From contig CALZFC010000007.1 of the NCBI GenBank assembly GCA_945643635.1, positions 1,266,501 through 1,330,500 of the forward strand: a DNA stretch of 64,000 nt. Reading direction: 5' to 3'. How positions within the stretch are numbered: the first letter of the stretch is position 1; every line of letters begins with the position of its first letter. Position numbers and translations under genes: made by a program. This DNA is from Allodiplogaster sudhausi (lineage: Eukaryota; Nematoda; Chromadorea; Rhabditida; Diplogasteridae). Positions 22,396 to 49,418 of the stretch are shown here, one piece after another. A model generated the notes under the pieces. The model was given only the letters and a program-made list of their open reading frames with translations, searched no databases and was not told the origin of the DNA.

Positions 22396-23135
22396 TACAA
22401 CTACAACTCGGACGGGGATCAGGCTGGGCGGAGAGACAACTCGAGTGGACTGATATGGGGATAAGATGTGATTGATAGCGGAACATGACGCACGAGAGCG
22501 GAACGAGCGGAGAGAAATGGAGACCAGATCAGTCATGGCGATAAGATATGTGCATCTTACAGAAATAAAAGCATATCACTTCTGCGGAAATAAAAAGATT
22601 CCGTAAGAATCAGAAGAAAACCCCCATGTAGTTGCCGTGGTTGCATGCAAGAAGAGTTCTAACCACCAGCTTACGCGCAGAGTAACTCTTTGGCACAGTC
22701 CACCAGACACGCTTGCTCTAGAAAACACCAATACGCGACCTTTGACCTCTCAAGGAAAGAACTCGCCAGCGGCTCCCGTAGGAGGCTAGAATACGAACAT
22801 TCTCCGATGTATAAAATTCATGAGGTAACGGAGCGAGTAAATGGAAGAGGGAGAAACATGGCGAGATTACGAGAAGACATAAAAAGGACATGATGAGAAA
22901 GAGGAAAAGGAAAGTGAGGGAGTAAGACAAAGAGAGAAACATATGGAGGAAATGGGAATGAGAGAGGAGTGAGAGATTTGAGAAAGAGAGAGAGAGATAG
23001 AAGTCGAGATTGATGGAGGGTGGAAATGAGAGAGAGAGTGCTATCTGCTTCAGCTGCTCAATCGATTACGTCTTCAAAATGGCGCGGTTGAAATGAGGAG
23101 AGGAAGACTGGAGAGTCTAAAAGAAGGGAATAAGA
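22396..23135. promoter_or_regulatory. divergent spacer, SH2 gene / NUDT7
   Basis: A 740-bp region between divergent starts. No core promoter element is clear; 22895-23040 is rich in GAGA-type purine sequence. A short + frame at 22690-22893 has no recognisable similarity and is probably chance. Confidence 0.35.
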
Positions 23136-24517
23136 ATGGCGAAGAGAGCAGCAGTCTTGGCAGTGGTCGACGCAGAGGGAAGAGTGCTCGTCTGTCGGCG
23201 CAGTCTCCTTCTCCGTAATCATGCAGGAGAAGTGTGTCTGCCGGGAGGAATGCGAGAAGAGACCGACGAATCTTATGAGGAAACAGCAAGGAGAGAGACC
23301 TTCGAGGTTAGCACTCAGTTCTTTTTTTCTGAGAACATGAATCCTTACTTTCTGTTAGGATAATTACTTTTGATCGTTCTCTTTTATATTACTCTTTCAT
23401 CTCTCTCTCTCTTCTTCTTCTCTCTCCCTCACTCTTTCTCGGTCTCTCTCTCTCTATATCGTATCTTTCTTCAAAATGTCTTCCTGATCTGATATGTGGA
23501 TATGATGTTCCGAGGTATTGTAAATATAAATGAAGAATTATCAGGAGGTTGGCCTCGATGCATCTTCAATCGTCAAGACAGAGCGCCTTGAGCCACTGTC
23601 GACTCTCACGGGAATCACTGTTCATCCAGTCATCGCACGTAGTCATCGGCTTTATCACAATTTATCACCTAACCCCGATGAGGTCAGGTGGCCTACGAGG
23701 GAGAGAGAGAAAGAGAGCAGAGAAGAGAGGGTGAGGGAGATAGAGAGCAGAGAGAGATAGAGAGCAGAGAGAGCGAGAGAGAGAGAGAGAGAGAGAGAGC
23801 AGAGAAGAGGGCGAGGGAAAGAGAGAACAGAGAGAGAGAGAGCAGAGAAGAGGGCGAGGGAAAGAGAGAACAGAGAGAGAGAGAGAGAGAGAGCAGAGAA
23901 GAGGGCGAGGGAAAGAGAGAACAGAGAGAGAGAGAGAGAGAGAGCAGAGAAGAGGGCGAGGGAAAGAGAGAACAGAGCAGAGCATAGAAATGACAAGCTC
24001 GATACAGAACCAAGCAAGTGATGTCCTTTGGAGACACTAATTCTCCCTGCGGTATTCACGAATAGAATCGTATGTTGAAAACACAATAATATATTAGTAC
24101 GTCCTTTCGTGATATATCACGAATATTTTTTTTGTGTGTAGGTGGCCGCCATAACATGGATTCCTCTGGAAAACTTTCTCTCTGAAGAACACCATTCCTT
24201 CTACACGCATGGCGAGTATATTGTTCACATATTTCAGGTACTGCACAATTTTGCTCTTCTGACTGAAACCAATTGATTGCTGCAGCATAATAAAGAAAAG
24301 CGTGTTTCAGTTCCCCGACCACCCAGACTTCACAGTTTTTGGTCTGACTGCGAACATTCTCATTCTGACTGCTATGAGAGTGCTTCAACGGCTGCCTGCC
24401 TTTGATTTGAATCCCTCTTTGCCACGAGAGGAGATCTCTCAACTTAAGCCTGATCAGCTCATCGACCGCTTCTACAAGCACTACTACACTATCTTTCCAA
24501 TAGCGAACAAACTTTGA
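23136..24517 (+). CDS. NUDT7: NUDT7-like peroxisomal CoA diphosphatase
   Basis: Four exons (23136-23306, 23545-23682, 24142-24237, 24311-24517) join in frame to 203 codons. NUDT7-type Nudix hydrolases cleave CoA and acyl-CoA to 3',5'-ADP and phosphopantetheine in peroxisomes. The CoA-specific motif upstream of the Nudix box is present (LVCRRSLLLRNHAGEVCLPGG), followed by the Nudix box with REtfEEVGL completed across the first intron. The spacing of the first Glu matches NUDT7 rather than the generic Nudix pattern. Later blocks HGEYIVHIF and FGLTANILI also fit. The C-terminus ends in -NKL, close to the PTS1 consensus (S/A/C)-(K/R/H)-L, which supports peroxisomal targeting. Intron 2 holds a GA minisatellite. 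COASY lies about 2.6 kb away on the other side of the SH2 gene. Confidence 0.92.
23690..23975. repeat. GA-rich minisatellite in NUDT7 intron 2
   Basis: After a short GA tract, a unit of roughly 50-60 bp built from GCAGAGAAGAGGGCGAGGGA and a GA run of variable length recurs about four times head to tail. It starts almost directly at the exon 2 donor. Confidence 0.9.
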
Positions 24518-24735
24518 AATTGTGATATATATGAGAATTGGTTTTTAGCTTAGAGTACACTGGGATGATATGTTAGTAGTAATAGAAAAAATATGCGAGC
24601 TAGATGAAATATATTTAGTAAAGCAATTCCATTTGACAAAAGGAAATTTATCAAACGACAATTATGATTGATTTCTCATCTTATTTTATTATTTCACGTT
24701 TCTCCTCGTAAATTCTTGCCTCTCCTTCACAATCT
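24518..24735. terminator. convergent 3' region, NUDT7 / CNGB
   Basis: 218 bp separate the NUDT7 stop from the CNGB-like stop on the opposite strand. The segment is AT-rich. A canonical AATAAA at the right distance for either gene is not evident, so cleavage sites are unplaced. Confidence 0.35.
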
Positions 24736-26345
24736 TCACTGCGATGACTGTTCTTCTTCGACTTCTGAGAGTGCTTCGGGTGAGTGCCTCGCAGTTTCTG
24801 TCCTTGCAGGGGCTACTCCTCTGTCCTCAGCTATAATCAATCTAATTTTCTTCATCACACCTCTCATTCTTAATAAAGTTAAACTCTTTAAATTAATCTA
24901 TGTATAAGTAAAGAGAGACTGACAGATGGCCCTCTTGAGTATCCGAGTTGTCTCCCTCTCTTCGGGAAGGACTTGAGCCACCACTTCCAGCATTTTCGGG
25001 GTCGGGTTGATGCTGAGTTTGCAGGTGTCCTCCAGACTTTTCTCTTGCTTCCCGCTTTCCGCCGCCTTCTTATCATTTCGTAGCATCTCACTTTAAATTG
25101 TTCATTTTATGTGCCTGTTATTAAAAGGGGAGAAGTAAAGGAGGGAAAGGATGACTAACGCAGCCTTCTTCTTGAGAATAGCTTGTGCCTGAGGGTAATA
25201 TTTGATGGCCTCCTGAAGGTCCTCCTTCGAGAGAACAAAGAGAGTGGCGTATCCCTTCGCCCGAATGGAAGCCGTCCTTCGATTGTTGCCACCAATGGCG
25301 AGCAGGCTGAACTGTCATTGCATCCCCTCCAGCTATTCTTCCTCGATGCCTTACCTGATCTCCCCGAACACTTTCCCCTGTCCCATCTCAGCGAAGACGA
25401 TCTCGTTGTTATCTCCACCCACGACTTGGAGAACGCCCTGGTTGACGATGTACATCTCTTTTCCAACATCCCCCTAGAAATATGTAGGACAGATACAATA
25501 GAAATTAGAACTATTGTTCTATGAAGGGATTAATAGTTTTGATGATAGAAAAGAGAGCGAGAGAGAGAGAGGAGATGAAGAAATGAAGTGACGCGATGGA
25601 TGAACCTTCTTGCAGACCATGTCACCAGGAAGGAAGATGACTGCGCGTAGTTTGAGCACGAGATCACGAAGCAAGGCCCGGTCGCAGTCCTGCATCATCT
25701 CTTGCATTTGGAGAACACAAAGAATGGCGATAACCTGGAAGAGCGTGACTTTGGAGAGAGTGTTGTAGTGGACGGAGAGAGCGAGGTCGGTCTGTAGCTT
25801 GAGAGGGAGTCGTTCGATGAGCTTTTTCTCGTCGAGTGTCTTGTGCTGTTCCCAAGTGTAGATGAACCAGTCGCGGACTCGACTCGTGAGATGGGGAGGG
25901 AGGGAGGCGCGGGAGCACGCTGTCAGTGCAGCGTCCATCTTCCTTCTGTACTCTTCTTGGTTTCGATTCGCATTCGATACGATGTCACGGATCTGAATTC
26001 CTGTTCAACGAACATACTTTACATTTTTTAATCTGGAAAATCCTATAATATATGATATTTTTAATTTGCAGTAAATTAAGGTAAACAGATAAAATAATAG
26101 TGACCTGCCCGAGAAGCAAAGCGAAGACAAAGACACCCATCATCCATGAGAAGGTCATGTAAATATACTCTATCACATTCGTCGGTGCTGGGTTGTTTCC
26201 TGTTGAAGTAGCGACTGCTGCGGTGAAGTAGAAACAACGGATATAGGCATTTCCTACAAGTGATATGTATGCATATTCATTGTGTACATAGAATTAGAGA
26301 GCGAGACAAAAAGACAAGAATGAAATAGAAATAGAACTCGAAAAT

Positions 26346-26387
<42 letters not shown>

Positions 26388-28343
26388 TAACCCTGGTTGT
26401 TGTAGACCCACTTGTTGAGATACCACTTCCCATTGACTTGATATGCAATCTGGCCGAAGGCTTGCCAGGCCGAGAGTAGATAGTAGACACAACTGTTGCA
26501 GTGGATGATATAGATCATGTAGGAGAGGGTCTTGGCGATGCGAATGGCATAGGGATTCGAGAAGGAGTTGTCCAGCAGGTCAAACAAATGCCAGAAGGCA
26601 CCCACCTGACGTAGAGAGAAAAGAGTGACAGTATGAAGGAGAGATTGGAATATTATAAGCGAGAGAGCGAGAGAAACATACCTTTGCAAGTCGATTAAGA
26701 CGAAAGATGGCAATGGGACCCTTCCAGAGGTACAGTACCTCAAATGGAAGGATGGAGAAGAGGTCCACTCGGAATGTCCAGCTCCCAATGTAGTGTTGAG
26801 CCGTTTCTTTCAAATCTTTCTAAAAAAAAGTCCAGATTATATACATATATACATACATTAATGTAAAATTCAAACAGGAAAAGCATAATAAATGAAATGA
26901 AGAATAGATTTCTGACAGTAGCGATGCCTCCTTTCATAAAGTGCAGCCTCGGCTTCCAAATGACCATGTCGAGAAAGTAGACAGTGTCTGAGAGATAGTC
27001 CAGGACGAGCCAGTAGATCAGATTCCTCTCCGTCTGGTAGGGATACGAGCTGCGGAGGGGGATGCCGAGGGCGTTGAAGAGGAAGGCCGAAGTCACCACG
27101 AAGAGCCACAGCATGTGGATGTTGCCTGCGCGGATCATCTACACTTTTCCTTTCGAGATTTCTTATACTTTTGTCACCCTCAATTTATTTGTGATGTAAT
27201 AAATAAGTCAATATGTAAACATATGGATAAAAAATTTTTTCAGCAATAAAATGATCAGATGGATAAAGACAAACTGCTTGGATCGAGGGTGAGCCGCCAC
27301 CAGGAAACAGTACGAGCCTCGCTTGCTATTTCTCCTTTCTGTAGATAAGAGGATCATGCAAGTATTATTTGGAAGTGAGATTGAGGGAGAAGAAGAAGAA
27401 GCGAGAACGGAGAAGACACCTGCACTCCAATGAGAGAGGACAGTGACGGTCTCTTCTCTCCTATTTCCGTAGTGGATACTACGTCGTCGTCCGTCTCTTG
27501 CAGAAGTCCTTCTCTTACATCTGATGTTCTTCGTTGTACCTGACGAGGGTGGGAGAGAAAGAGACAAGGGAGAGAGAGAAAGATAGCGAGAGAGAGAGAG
27601 AGACAAGGGAGAGAGAGAAAGATAGCGAGAGAGAGAGAGAGAGAGACAAGGGAGAGAGAGAAAGATAGCGAGAGAGAGAGAGAACCTCCTTGACGAATGA
27701 GTGCAGTCGTTCTCTCATGATGAACGAGAGCTGACTGCGTATATCCTCACTGTCACTGGCACTGGCAGCGAAAGAGAGTTGTTTCCTCCTCTCCTCCCTC
27801 CCCTCCTCCCCTTCCCTCTCCTCCCTCTCACTCTCCATGGTCTCCACGATGATTGGCACCATGGTGTGTCTCCTCAGTCGGTTCCTACTCTCCTCCTTGC
27901 CGCTCTCGTCCATCTCCTCTCCCTCCTCATCCCTCTCCATCGCTGCTTCTTCCGTTGTCTGCTCGGCCTTGTCTTCTTCTTCTTCTTTTGCTTCTTCTGT
28001 TTCTTTCACTGCATGCTTCTTAGGTACTTCTTCTTCAACAGCGTCTTTCTCCTCAGTAATCGCTTCTTCTTCGCTCAAAGTAGCATCCTTCAGCCGATCC
28101 GACCTGTAAACCTTTTTTCCTCTCTCTTTGTTTCCTCATTTATGAAATGACTGTCGATATGAACTGCAGCAGCATCAAAATGAAACCCTGGAGTGTGGAA
28201 GGTGCTGTCATCGCTGGATGAGGACTGCTTCAGGAGATTCGGCTGGCTCTGCTTCTACACATTCAAACAATTACTTATTCAATTTTCTGAGTAATTTGCT
28301 TCCGGTCTCTGCTCTCTCTCTCTCCCCTCTCCCTCTCCCTTTC

Positions 28344-28391
<48 letters not shown>

Positions 28392-28506
28392 TTCTCTCTC
28401 TTCTACTGCTAGCCTTAACCATACACCAGAAACAAAAAAGAAATCTAACCTTTCGATCTACTATTTGAAATCTTCTCTGTTGAATCTTCTCGGCGACAGA
28501 AGACAT
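24736..28506 (-). CDS. cyclic nucleotide-gated channel, beta-type subunit
   Basis: A multi-exon six-transmembrane channel starting MSSVAEKIQQRRFQIVDRK at 28506. In order: a Glu-rich cytoplasmic region (about 28080-27850), S1-S3 (HMLWLFVVTSAFLFNALGIP; WLVLDYLSDTVYFLDMVIWK), S4 with spaced basic residues (IAIFRLNRLAKV), S5 and pore (FYFTAAVATSTGNNPAP), S6 (FSWMMGVFVFALLLGQ), C-linker (WFIYTWEQHKTLDEKKLIER) and a cyclic-nucleotide-binding domain (FLPGDMVCKKGDVGKEMYIV; VFGEI; LLAIGGNNRRTASI). The LLA(V/I)GGxNRRTA block is typical of CNGB subunits (vertebrate CNGB1/3, nematode TAX-2). These open as heteromers with alpha subunits in sensory neurons. The last exon is uncertain: splicing at GTCAGT near 24925 to an acceptor near 24835 gives a Glu/Ser tail ending at 24736; without it the stop is at 24898. 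N-terminal exon joins near 28100-28190 are also unsure. Confidence 0.88.
26349..26385. repeat. (GA)n microsatellite in CNGB intron
   Basis: A pure (GA) run just beside the exon that begins at about 26390. It reads as CT on the sense strand immediately after the exon's donor. Confidence 0.9.
27550..27685. repeat. GA minisatellite in CNGB intron
   Basis: Three tandem copies of a roughly 50-bp unit composed of GACAAGGGAGAGAGAGAAAG, ATAGC and a GA run, in the intron after the Glu-rich exon. Confidence 0.9.
28310..28398. repeat. CT microsatellite in CNGB intron 1
   Basis: A (CT)n-rich block with CCCTCTCC interruptions in the first CNGB-like intron. On the sense strand it is GA, opposite to the other two CNGB intron repeats. 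Confidence 0.85.
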
Positions 28507-29227
28507 GGCGCGTCTGCGCAGATCGATGATGCCCCAGGTGAGGAATGGGAGGGGAAAGAGATAAATGATGCCAGAGGATGGCTACTTTAGCCACTCCCCC
28601 TCCCACCTTCGCAATGATTACTCTGCTTCTCTGCTTCTTCTCTCTACATCTTCTCTATTTTGTCGTCCACGGACAGAATGGAGAAGATGCAGTACACCTA
28701 ATAACATCTAATAACATTCATATATTTCGTAATCAGTTGTCAACCTCATGAAGGTTTTCTTCATTTCTGCGGCCGTCTGCCTCTTCCTAATCCTAAACAT
28801 ATCTTTCCGCTACTCTTCATTCGAGCTCGAACATTTTCAACATTACTATTTCAATTCCCGATCAGAAACGTTGTCTACTTAAAAAATACTGTACATCTTC
28901 AAGGGGCTTTTATATTTAGGCATGAAGGCAACTGTCTCCTAAATATACGCAGTCCCAAAAAATAGGTCCTTTTCTTCAGACAATGCTTCTAGTGTTATCT
29001 TGAAAAACATTTATGGTGCATCAAATGTGAAAGTGTTCTTTTGCACTTCAAGAAGAAAAGTGCGCCAAAATATAAAAAAATTTCAGTGCCTGTCAGAATA
29101 ACCGATTGCTCCTGGTCCTTACACTGGTTTTCGTACCAAATTGTTTCGCTGTGGGTTATTTTTTTTTTCTTCTGTTCCAATGATTGTCGTTCTGCTTGAG
29201 GCGTTTTTAAGTGCCTTCGCAGATGAT
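28507..29227. promoter_or_regulatory. divergent spacer, CNGB / ATM
   Basis: About 720 bp between the divergent CNGB-like and ATM start codons. Sequence is ordinary mixed-composition DNA. The ATM ATG at 29228 is preceded by CCTTCGCAG seven bases upstream, an acceptor-like site without an identifiable upstream exon. No core promoter motif is convincing. Confidence 0.35.
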
Positions 29228-42207
<12,980 letters not shown>

Positions 42208-43011
42208 ATGGTCCTAGTTGTTAATTGCTAGTTTTTTGTTGTTAGTTTGTTGTTTTAGAATTTACTTTGCTAGTTTTTCATGTTATAATACCTCATTTGT
42301 TACTTACTTACCGAGTTGTGCAACCAATGCATCTGTTATGGGTATTCAAGCTTTTCCACTGAAGATTCCATGCTATTACACTGCCGATTCCGATGAACAT
42401 ATCTCATTCCCTTACACTCAGGACTATTTTCAACGTGCAATAAAGTTTTGTTCTTACCCAGTTTGCTTTAGGGTGTGATGATGTTTGCAGCATCTCCTTT
42501 GAGAATATTGCTTGTTCATGAAGCTTTAAGGCAAGGAGAGTAAACAGACTAGTCCCAACAAATTGGGAGGTGAGAGATTAAGAGGTGCATGAGATTGTGG
42601 CTGTGATGTGAGCGCGATGATGTTGGCTGTTCTTAACGAATTCCACATCACACTACGAGTGCATTTTGTCATAGGATGGAACACACTCTTTGATTTGAAA
42701 GTGTGCGGTTTATTCTCCCCTTCTTTAGCTGCGGCGCGTCTCTCTTCATTGATTGATTAGAAGATGCACACTAACTTTGCTCTCCGTTCGCAACTCTCCC
42801 GCGTCTTCTGTCTGTCTGCCTGTTGTCTCCGCGATTCATCATGTCTCCCGTCTATTCTCTGCCTCACCCTGCTCTCGTTTCTCTCTCCCTGTATCACTAA
42901 CGTAACCAACCATCCATTGAATATGTTTATGGCTCGTCTAACCAGTTGTTTATTCGATCTGTCAGTATTGTCTCGATTGGAATTGACAGCGCGTGTTTTG
43001 CAGGGTGTGGG
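42208..43011 (+). other. ATM 3' UTR and SNX upstream region
   Basis: An 800-bp spacer. The ATM 3' UTR probably ends shortly after the AATAAA at 42439-42444. The remainder is upstream of the sorting nexin, whose first ATG is preceded by GTTTTGCAG, an acceptor-like sequence, so a 5' UTR intron or trans-splice site is likely. An open frame from 42764 is not recognisable. Confidence 0.5.
42439..42444 (+). terminator. ATM poly(A) signal
   Basis: A canonical AATAAA 232 bp after the ATM stop codon, followed by a T-rich stretch. It is the best candidate for the ATM polyadenylation signal. Confidence 0.6.
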
Positions 43012-45588
43012 ATGTTGGAAGGAGAAGTGGACGCAGAAGCCTCGGCGAGCCCTGAGGCCACACGCTCCCCCTTCTGCCCCAATGTTCGTTTCTTCAGTAA
43101 TTTTCTTCTTTTTTTTTCTTTTTTTTCATAATAATTCTTGGACAGCTGTGCTTCAAAATTATATTTATTTGCTTTATTATGTGTTTTTCTCGTGCTATGA
43201 ATGGCAAAAGCTGTTTAGAAGATCGCGGCAGACCTAGAAGAGGATGGAGATGACGTTCCCTTGGACAGTGACCCGCCGCCCGCGTCCAAACTCCGTCTGG
43301 AGTGCGCCGCCGCCGCGCCTTCTTCGGCAGCCGAGAGAAGCTCGGCTGGCAGTGCTCCTGAAGAACCCATCGGCTGCATCTCAGTCACCATCAATGACTT
43401 CGAGAGAAGAGGCGAGGGCATGAATGCATTCATCGTCTATAAGATTATCACCAAGGTGTGTCACCTCTTTACTCTCATGTATTCTTTCCTTTTTGTTTGT
43501 GTCGGCTGGAACTTGGGTCTCTTGCAGCTCATGCTAGTTTTTTTTAGAGTAGCCAATCCACTCCTGACCGCCCAAAGTGTTCCTTTGTTAAAATAAAGCG
43601 AAGGACATCAATGTTTATTGATAACGAAGCTATGCTTTACTACACAAGCAGATTGTTTGATATGCTGCATTCTTTGGAATTACTTGCCGAATAGCTTTTC
43701 CATAGTATTCGCAGACAAAACGTTTCTTTATCTAAGAACTGCGCTTTAGGTGTCATGCGTGCCTGGCTTTACTCGCGAGAACTACGAAGTCTGGCGGCGG
43801 TTCTCCGACTTCCTCGGCCTGCATGAGAAGCTACTGGAGAAGTATCTCTCCAAAGGAGTTCTTCTGCCCTCTCCCCCGGAGAAGAGCATTGTCAGTCACC
43901 GTTCACTCCCTATTTGCATAGTTTCATTCTTCAATCATTCGTTCATCAGTATTTTAATCACCCGTTCAGTATTACCAGTAAGTTGTATGACATGTTGCAA
44001 GCAACATTGTTGCAGTGTTGCATTACTAAAAGATAACTTTATGTAGTAATAAGTATAATCTTTATATTATATTGCAAGTATCAAGCTGCGCTGAAGGAAT
44101 GCATTCGCCTTGTGTGCCAGGTTGCCCTGACCCGGACGAAGACATCCTCAGAGGCTGCGTCAGCCCGTGATGTCGCGGTCGCCCGCTCCCGCCAGCTGCA
44201 GCGTTTCCTGGCCCGTCTGGTGCTGCATCCCATCACCAGAACGGACTGCGATGTCAGAGACTTCCTCACGCTTGATGCCGATCTCCCGCGTGCTTCCAAC
44301 ACTTCTGCGCTCTCTTCCGTCAACGTCAAGAAGATGCTCAAGTCGGTCGGAGAGGTCAGTGGAATCTTATTTATTTTAATTATTTATTAAAAAGAGGATT
44401 TGCATTGCAGGCCTTCACTAAGATTGCTGTTCACATGGAAGAAGGCGACCGTTGGTTCGAGCAGACGCAGAGTCAACTCGAGGAACTCGAAGATGGAGTA
44501 CGCAGAATGCACTCCGTAGCAGAAGGACTCGCTGCCACTCACAGAGACCTCAAGGCTGTCGGAGACACCTTCTCCAAGGTTGGGTTCTGAGAGAGCGAGA
44601 GGAAGAGAGAGAGAGAGAGAGAGAGAATAGCGAGAGAGGGAAATAGTGAGAGAGAGAAAGAGCTTGAGAGGGATAGGAGAAAGAAAGATAGAATATCCAT
44701 TCCAGGCCCTATCAATGCTTGCATCCTGCGAAGAGAGCACGGCCCTAGCCCGTGCCCTGTCCCACCTGACGGAGACAGAAGAGAGTGTGGCTTCTCTGTG
44801 GGAGCGACAGGCCGAGGCAGAGACAGCGGAGTTGGTGGAGGCCCTCTCCGAGTACGTCGCTCTCTTCACTTCTCTCAAGAATGTCTTTGCTGAGAGACAT
44901 CGCGTGTGGAATGCATGGCAGAATGCGCAGCAGAACATCACCAGGAAGAGGGAGCAAAAGACTAGGTTAGGGAGGCGATTGTGGATGCCGCGTCACTTTG
45001 TTTGATATTGTGCCTGACTCATTACTCTACGCAAAATGTTTTCTTGTTCCTCTTTTTTTTATTCTTGAGTCTTAATGGTATTCCTAAAAATGTATTCTTG
45101 AAGCTCTTTTCCTCTAAGCCAGCCATAATAGCATGATATTTGAAGACTGGAGCTGGCGGGGAAGACGGACAAAGCTGCGGCGGTGCGAGCTGAGACTGAG
45201 GAGGCCGTGGCCAAGGCGGATGAGCTGGAGAACCAATTCGCAAGGGTCTCCGACGCAATTAGAGTGGAGGTCAAGAGATTCGAGCAGAGTCGGAAGAGGG
45301 AGATGAAGGACATGCTCATCACTTTCCTCGAGTCCGTCATTGCAACGCAGAACGAGGTCGGTTCATATCTTTTATTATTTTACACTTCTATTCTCTCTTA
45401 ACGCTAATTTTCAATACTTCACTTGGACGATTATTTAATTTGTTGGTATCCCTTACTCATCCTTGCTTATTTGGTAGTTTGTTGTAACTTTCACTCTCCA
45501 CTCCTTGTCTCCAATTCGCATGATCTCTCTTCAGATGCTTCTTTTCTGGCAGCGCTTCGCCCCAGAGACGGATGCTATCATTGCCTGA
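43012..45588 (+). CDS. SNX1/SNX2-type retromer sorting nexin
   Basis: Eight exons (43012-43083, 43219-43455, 43750-43890, 44121-44354, 44411-44578, 44706-44965, 45146-45356, 45535-45588) join in frame to 458 codons. SNX1/2 are PX-BAR proteins that tubulate endosomes in retromer-linked retrieval. The PX domain shows ISVTINDFERRGEGMNAFIV, the phosphoinositide-binding RRFSDFLGLHEKL and LLPSPPEKS. A helical linker and BAR domain follow (WFEQTQSQLEELEDGVRRMH; TALARALSHLTETEESVASL), ending WQRFAPETDAIIA, very like the SNX1/2 C-terminus. The acidic N-terminal region is short. The spacer after exon 3 is large and a further small PX exon near 44080-44120 is possible. Confidence 0.93.
44600..44690. repeat. 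GA-rich tract in SNX intron
   Basis: GA and GAAA repeats across the intron between exons 5 and 6 of the sorting nexin. Confidence 0.85.
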
Positions 45589-46118
45589 GCCATCTCTTCT
45601 TAACTTATTCCTCTCCTCGTGATCCCCAAACATGTCTCCCTGCCTCCCTCATACGTTGTACTGCGGGGCACTCCTCAGCGCCCATTGCAAATGATCAATA
45701 CATATTCTATATTTATTTCATGAATGAATGAATGCACCTTGAAAAGATAAGCTGATAAATTATTACTATGCAGAATGTGTGTTAAGTCGTCTAGTATAAC
45801 AAGAATATTATAATAAGAATCACAGCGTAGCATTACCGTATTCATCTCTTTCTCAGGGAATATTACAGAAGCGTAAGTCAGCTGTGTAAACAACAAGAAT
45901 AATAACTACCTGCAGAACATTTTGTCCAAGTTTCAGTTCAAAACGAAAGGCTTCTAAATCTATAAAGAGATGACTAGAACTCTGAAAGAAGGGTCGGATT
46001 TTGAAGAGTAGTAACAATAACAGGCAAGCGAGTGGCGAAATTAGACACAAAATGAAGCTGGCAGAAATAAAAGAGACTTCATAGAAGCCTAAGTAGATGG
46101 AATATAAGCATCTCTTTG
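45589..46118. other. convergent 3' spacer, SNX / mannosidase
   Basis: 530 bp between two converging stop codons. Mostly AT-rich unique sequence, with no gene or clear poly(A) signal pair recognised. Confidence 0.5.
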
Positions 46119-48990
<2,872 letters not shown>

Positions 48991-49418
48991 TCTGGCTGGA
49001 TGGGGAGATCCTCAAGAAGCGCGGATCTCACAGAGTGAAGCCCCTTCACCACGACATCCAAGAGCGGCGTCCTCAACGAGGAACAAGTAACAATTTCAGC
49101 ACGTCTTCTTTAATCTTCTTTAACACATCAAAACCGATGCCCGTTGCCGCCACCTGGCAGAGTGGATTATGTTGTGTGGTAAGCTGTCTGATATAGTGGT
49201 GTTCACCATTTACTCTTAATGTCAATTCGTAACTGTCGAAAGTAACACACCAAAATGTGACTAGTTAACACTGAAATAGAGTCGAGAGTGCGGCACGGGA
49301 GTTTGATGTGTTTTTCAAGTTGCGCTGGCCGTGCCTGGTCTGTCCGCCGTTCATTCTGTCTAAGTGTTTTGGTGGAGAGAGCAGTCAGTCTACGCCTTGT
49401 TCAGACAGCGAGAGAGGG
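48991..49418. promoter_or_regulatory. divergent promoter region, mannosidase / ClpX
   Basis: 428 bp between divergent start codons. Both genes must be transcribed from this short space, so it probably contains both promoters and 5' UTRs. I see no clear TATA or initiator. An in-frame upstream Met for ClpX exists at 49308. Confidence 0.5.
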
